DNA from: JBOGWA01 sp050693155
GTDB taxonomy: Bacteria > Actinomycetota > UBA4738 > CALAEC01
Direction: 5' to 3'
DNA length: 64,000 bases
Assembly (NCBI GenBank): GCA_050693155.1
Contig: JBOGWA010000128.1
Location: 1 to 64,000, forward strand
Positions 60,743 to 64,000 of this stretch are shown here, piece after piece. A model generated the notes under the pieces. The model made no database searches. It saw only the letters and a program-made list of their open reading frames with translations, and had not been told where the DNA came from. The stretch's first letter is position 1; the number at the start of each line of letters is the position of its first letter. Made by a program: the position numbers and the translations under genes.

Positions 60743-61800
60743 AGGCGCTCGTCCTCGCCGGCGGTGAGGGATCGAGGCTCCGCCCGATCACCCACACGAA
60801 TGCAAAGCAGCTCATCCCGATTGCGAACAAACCGATTCTGTTCTACGGGCTCGAGGCCATTCGAGACGCGGGGATCCGCGAGGTCGGGATCGTGGTCGGA
60901 GCGACCGCGGACGAGATCACGGGTGAGGTGGGCGACGGCTCTGCGTGGGGCCTTCGGGCGACCTACCTTCGCCAGGACTCTCCACGCGGTCTCGCTCACG
61001 CCGTCCTGATCTCGCGGGAGTTCTTGGGGGACGAGCCGTTCGTCATGTATCTGGGCGACAACGTCCTCCTCGAGGGGGTTGCCGGCTTCGTGGAACAGTT
61101 CGAAGCCCACCGTCCGAACGCGCAGATCTTTCTTGCCGCGGTGCCGGAGCCGGAACGGTTCGGGGTTGCCGTGCTCGAAGGCGATCGAGTCGTCCGACTG
61201 GTCGAGAAGCCGAAGGAGTACATTTCCGATCTCGCGCTCGTTGGTGTGTATCTCTTCGACCCCTCGATTCACCAGGCCGTCGCGTCGATCGAGCCGTCCT
61301 CGCGTGGGGAGCTCGAGATCACCGACGCGATTCAGAACTTGATCGATGCCGGGCGCGCCGTGCGCGCGGAGATCGTCGGCGGCTGGTGGAAGGACACGGG
61401 CAAGCTCGAGGATCTCCTCGAAGCGAATCAGATGATGCTTTCGGTACTCGAGCCTCGCGTAGATGGGGAGGTCGACGAGGACTCAACGCTCGTGGGACCC
61501 GTCACGATCGAACCGGGAGCGAAGGTCGTTCGCTCGGTGATCCGCGGGCCCTCGATCATCGGATCGGACACCGTGATCGAAGATTCACTCGTCGGTCCCT
61601 ACGCTTCGGTCTACTTCGGCTGCGAGATCACCGGGAGCCAGATCGAGAACTCCATCGTCATGGAGCGCTGCCGGGTGGACGGTATCGAAGCGATCGCCGA
61701 GTCGCTTGTCGGAAAGAACGTCGAGATCCGCCGCGGAGGTGTCCGACCCGCGATGTACCGGCTGATGCTCGGCGATCAAAGCCAAGTCGAGGTCTCCTAG
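60739..61800 (+). CDS. rmlA: Glucose-1-phosphate thymidylyltransferase, long form
   Basis: The 353-residue protein has LAGGEGSRLRPITHTNAKQLIPIANKP (nucleotide loop), LGDNVLLEG and VEKPKEYISDLALVGVYLFD, then GGWWKDTGKLEDLLEAN. The C-terminal 100 residues form a left-handed beta-helix (ESTLVGPVTIE-like repeats DSTLVGPVTIEPGAKV, SIIGSDTVIEDS), as in the long subtype. It makes dTDP-glucose. ATGA overlap with the LCP gene. Confidence 0.93.
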   Translation: MKALVLAGGEGSRLRPITHTNAKQLIPIANKPILFYGLEAIRDAGIREVGIVVGATADEITGEVGDGSAWGLRATYLRQDSPRGLAHAVLISREFLGDEPFVMYLGDNVLLEGVAGFVEQFEAHRPNAQIFLAAVPEPERFGVAVLEGDRVVRLVEKPKEYISDLALVGVYLFDPSIHQAVASIEPSSRGELEITDAIQNLIDAGRAVRAEIVGGWWKDTGKLEDLLEANQMMLSVLEPRVDGEVDEDSTLVGPVTIEPGAKVVRSVIRGPSIIGSDTVIEDSLVGPYASVYFGCEITGSQIENSIVMERCRVDGIEAIAESLVGKNVEIRRGGVRPAMYRLMLGDQSQVEVS

Positions 61801-61805
61801 ACCCG

Positions 61806-62963
61806 ATGCGGGTCGCGATCGATGTCCGTCCGGCGGTGTCGGCCGGAATGACTGGAATCGGTTTCTACACCCGCTATTTGCTCGAGCTGCTTCCCGAGGT
61901 GGATCCGGCGGCCACGTACGTCGCCTGGTATCTGAACGCGAAGGCTATTTTGAAGCCGATCCATCGGCGGCGGTTCTTTTCGAACATCGCCGGCCTCGTC
62001 GAGCGCGCAACGCCCTTTCCCGCTCGACTGTTCGAGCGGCTTTCCGAGCGGTTCGAGCTCCCGAGGGTGGAATGGTTCACGCGGTTTGACGTCCTATTCG
62101 CGCCGAACTTCCTTCCGCCCCCGACGAAGACCCGCCGGCTGGTGCTGACGATCCACGACCTCGCGTTCAGGAAGTTCCCGGAGACGGCCCCGGCCGCGAC
62201 GCTTCGCTGGCTCGGTCGCCTGGATCGCGCTCTCGAACAAGCTGCCGAGATCATCGCCGTCTCCGAGCACACGAAGGCAGACCTCTGTGAGCTATACCCG
62301 GTGGAGCCGGACCGGGTGACCGTGATCCCGCATGGGGTCGACACCAATGTGTTCCATCCGCCGCTGCCTGAGGAAGTCGAGCGAGTTCGGCGGACGTTGG
62401 AGATCGAGGGCCCGTACCTCGTTTTCCTCGGAGGGATCGAGCCGCGGAAGAACCTCCCGGCATTGGTTCGCGCGTTCGCGAAGCTTCCCGCTCGGTTCCA
62501 ACACACCCTCGTCATCGCAGGCGCGAGCGTGCCGTGGAATCCCGAGGGCGTCGACCAGCTGCGACCGGTCGTGGAAGAGCTGCGACGCGAAGCGAGGCAG
62601 CGCATCGTTTTCGCCGGCTACCTCTCCGACGAGAACAAGGTGGCTCTGCTCGGCGGCGCGCGGGCGCTGGTGTTTCCCTCCCGCTACGAGGGCTTCGGAC
62701 TGCCGGTTCTGGAGGCGATGGCGTGCGGAACGCCGGTTCTGACCTCGAACGTGTCCGCCCTCCCGGAGGTGGCGGGCGACGCGGCGGTGCTCGTCGATCC
62801 GACCGATGAGGACTCGATCGCGTGGGGGATCCAGCTCATCCTGGGGAACGAGGAGCATCGAGAACGGCTTCGGCAGCAGGGGTTTCGCCGAGCGGCGCAG
62901 TTCGATTGGCGCGAGACGGCTCGACGCACGGCCGCGGTGCTTCACCGCGCCGCAAAGGCCTAA
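61806..62963 (+). CDS. Family 4 glycosyltransferase of the rhamnose cluster
   Basis: The 385-residue GT-B enzyme starts MRVAIDVRPAVSAGMTGIGFY. Donor-domain features are FLGGIEPRKNLPALVRAF and SRYEGFGLPVLEAMACGTPVLTSNVSALPEVAGDAAVLVDP with the Ex7E pair. It is probably a rhamnosyltransferase or other transferase for the polymer whose sugar is made by rmlA, rmlC and rmlB around it. Confidence 0.9.
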   Translation: MRVAIDVRPAVSAGMTGIGFYTRYLLELLPEVDPAATYVAWYLNAKAILKPIHRRRFFSNIAGLVERATPFPARLFERLSERFELPRVEWFTRFDVLFAPNFLPPPTKTRRLVLTIHDLAFRKFPETAPAATLRWLGRLDRALEQAAEIIAVSEHTKADLCELYPVEPDRVTVIPHGVDTNVFHPPLPEEVERVRRTLEIEGPYLVFLGGIEPRKNLPALVRAFAKLPARFQHTLVIAGASVPWNPEGVDQLRPVVEELRREARQRIVFAGYLSDENKVALLGGARALVFPSRYEGFGLPVLEAMACGTPVLTSNVSALPEVAGDAAVLVDPTDEDSIAWGIQLILGNEEHRERLRQQGFRRAAQFDWRETARRTAAVLHRAAKA

Positions 62964-62966
62964 ACT
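62961..62966 (+). promoter_or_regulatory. Candidate -10 box TAAACT before rmlC
   Basis: TAAACT fits TAnnnT and starts at the TAA stop of the glycosyltransferase gene. It would give a leader of about 28 bases before ATG 63001, with GGAG in it. Support is positional. Confidence 0.25.
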
Positions 62967-63000
62967 TGAGTGCCCGGCGTCCCCCCACTGGAGTCTCCTG

Positions 63001-63465
63001 ATGAGCGATGAGATCAATGGGGTCTGGGTGAAGGATCTCACCGTGATCCCCGACGAGCGGGGACGGCTGTTCGAGGTTCTCCGCCACGACGACGAGGGCT
63101 TTGTTCGTTTCGGGCAGGTCTACGCCACGACCACGTATCCCGGGGTTGTGAAGGCCTGGCATCTTCACAGGGTTCAGCTCGACAACTTTTGCTGCGTGAA
63201 GGGGATGGTGAAGCTCGTTCTGTTCGACGGCCGGGAGGACTCGCCGACGAAGGGAACGTTGCGCGAATACTTCATCGGGGAACACAACATGAAGCTCGTT
63301 CGGGTTCCGGCCGGTGTGCACCACGGGTGGAAGTGCATCTCCGAGGAAGAGGCCGTCGTGATCAACGTCCCGACCGAGCCGTACAACCACGAGGAACCGG
63401 ACGAGTTTCGCCTGGACTGGGACTCCGCGGAGATCCCGTATTCCTGGGACGTCGTCTTCGAGTGA
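63001..63465 (+). CDS. rmlC: dTDP-4-dehydrorhamnose 3,5-epimerase-like protein
   Basis: The 154-residue cupin-fold protein has DERGRLFEVLRHDD, AWHLHRVQLDNFCCVKG and VPAGVHHGWKCIS. The chain is shorter than the usual 180 residues and the N-terminal KVI/F segment is reduced, so it may be a variant epimerase or sugar-3,5-isomerase. Context with rmlA and rmlB supports a role in dTDP-rhamnose or a related sugar. Confidence 0.85.
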   Translation: MSDEINGVWVKDLTVIPDERGRLFEVLRHDDEGFVRFGQVYATTTYPGVVKAWHLHRVQLDNFCCVKGMVKLVLFDGREDSPTKGTLREYFIGEHNMKLVRVPAGVHHGWKCISEEEAVVINVPTEPYNHEEPDEFRLDWDSAEIPYSWDVVFE

Positions 63466-64000
63466 AGATCCTCGTTCCCGGCGCGGCGGGCTTCATCGGG
63501 TCGCACTTCGTGGACCTGCTCGTCCGAGCGAGGCCGAGCGATGAGCTCGCGGTGCTCGATGCGCTCACGTACGCGGGCGACATCCGGAACCTTGCGGCCC
63601 ACGAACGGGAGCCCCGCTTTCAATTCGTCAGGGGCGACGTCGCCGACCCAAAGATCATCAATCCGCTCGTCGAGTGGGCCGACCTCGTCGTGAACTTCGC
63701 GGCGGAGTCGTTCGTCGATCGGAGCATCGAGGAAGCAGCCCCATTCGTGCGGACCAACCTGACGGGCACACTCGTGCTGCTCGACGCCTGCCGCACCTCC
63801 CGAACGGCGATGGTCCAGGTCTCAACCGACGAGGTATATGGATCGATCGCTCAGGGAGCGTTCTCGGAGTCGAGCCTCCTCGCTCCGAACAATCCCTACT
63901 CGGCGACGAAGGCGGGGGGCGACTTGCTTTGCCGCGCGTACCACCACACCTACGGGATGGACGTTCGGATCATGCGCGGTCCGAATTCGTACGGACCGCG
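63462..64000 (+). CDS. rmlB: dTDP-glucose 4,6-dehydratase, N-terminal part (runs off window)
   Basis: The frame starts at GTG 63462, overlapping the rmlC stop (GTGA), and is open to the right edge (179 residues visible). It has the Rossmann motif GAAGFIGSHF, NFAAESFVDRSI, the catalytic STDEVYGS and YSATKAGGDLL with Tyr and Lys, then RGPNSYGP. It converts dTDP-glucose to the 4-keto-6-deoxy sugar. The C-terminal half is outside the window. Confidence 0.93.
   Translation, partial: MKILVPGAAGFIGSHFVDLLVRARPSDELAVLDALTYAGDIRNLAAHEREPRFQFVRGDVADPKIINPLVEWADLVVNFAAESFVDRSIEEAAPFVRTNLTGTLVLLDACRTSRTAMVQVSTDEVYGSIAQGAFSESSLLAPNNPYSATKAGGDLLCRAYHHTYGMDVRIMRGPNSYGP

Noticed and set aside
1..64000. tRNA, rRNA, insertion sequences, prophage or CRISPR arrays
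   Set aside because: I found no cloverleaf, rRNA stretch, transposase, phage gene or regularly spaced repeat; the gaps between genes are all under about 225 bases.

Overview
The window is a dense, high-GC bacterial chromosome segment with about 60 protein genes, very short gaps and many start/stop overlaps of the ATGA, GTGA or TTGA type. I see no rRNA, tRNA, CRISPR array, insertion sequence or prophage. Several features point to an actinobacterium (Actinomycetota): a fused biotin carboxylase/carrier subunit with a separate carboxyltransferase and a small epsilon subunit, crotonyl-CoA carboxylase/reductase with an ethylmalonyl-CoA-type mutase, a Tad/Flp pilus locus with no secretin, a LytR-CpsA-Psr protein beside rhamnose genes, frequent GTG starts, and TAnnnT boxes placed so close to start codons that many messages look leaderless. 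The class cannot be fixed from the sequence; an uncultured lineage is likely.

Layout. 1-5.4 kb: flavin oxidoreductase, biotin carboxylase/BCCP subunit divergent from its biotin ligase (birA), an enolase-superfamily enzyme and a GNAT acetyltransferase. 5.4-9.2 kb: an operon of two thiolase-fold proteins that lack the catalytic cysteine, a VOC protein and two DUF35 zinc-ribbon/OB-fold proteins. 9-14.2 kb (minus): fatty acyl-AMP ligase-like enzyme, cytochrome P450 and secreted subtilisin. 14.4-21.4 kb: acyl-CoA dehydrogenase, secreted M23 protein, ethylmalonyl-CoA mutase-type enzyme, a secreted unknown protein, 3-hydroxybutyryl-CoA dehydrogenase and an amidohydrolase. 21.4-25.9 kb (minus): SIMPL lipoprotein, thioesterase, class V aminotransferase and two glycosyltransferases. 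26-33.9 kb: a small LuxR-type regulator and a nine-gene Tad pilus operon. 34-35.8 kb: acyl-CoA carboxylase epsilon and carboxyltransferase. 35.9-42.3 kb: RecB-like Fe-S nuclease and the histidine-utilisation genes hutI, hutG, hutU and hutH. 42.4-47.9 kb: ccr, an SRPBCC protein, a transhydrogenase-like flavoprotein, methylmalonyl-CoA epimerase and an FtsH-like protease. 48-51 kb: an acyl-CoA dehydrogenase/adenylation/carrier-protein cassette that reads as a prolyl-to-prrolyl (pyrrole-2-carboxyl) carrier system. 51-57.3 kb: methyltransferase, thioesterases, a CADD-like self-sacrificing oxygenase, acetyl-CoA acetyltransferase, a secreted amidase and MsrA. 57.4-64 kb: acyl-CoA synthetase, LCP protein, rmlA, glycosyltransferase, rmlC and the start of rmlB, which runs off the window.

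How it fits together. Acetyl-CoA acetyltransferase, 3-hydroxybutyryl-CoA dehydrogenase, Ccr, epimerase, the mutase and the propionyl-type carboxylase supply much of an ethylmalonyl-CoA route, scattered over several operons. Histidine breakdown and acyl-CoA enzymes fit a heterotroph living on amino acids and organic acids. Surface functions are the Tad pilus, the rhamnose/LCP glycopolymer genes and several secreted hydrolases. The most unusual parts are the cysteine-less thiolase/DUF35 pair, the orphan prolyl-pyrrole cassette and the CADD-like enzyme.
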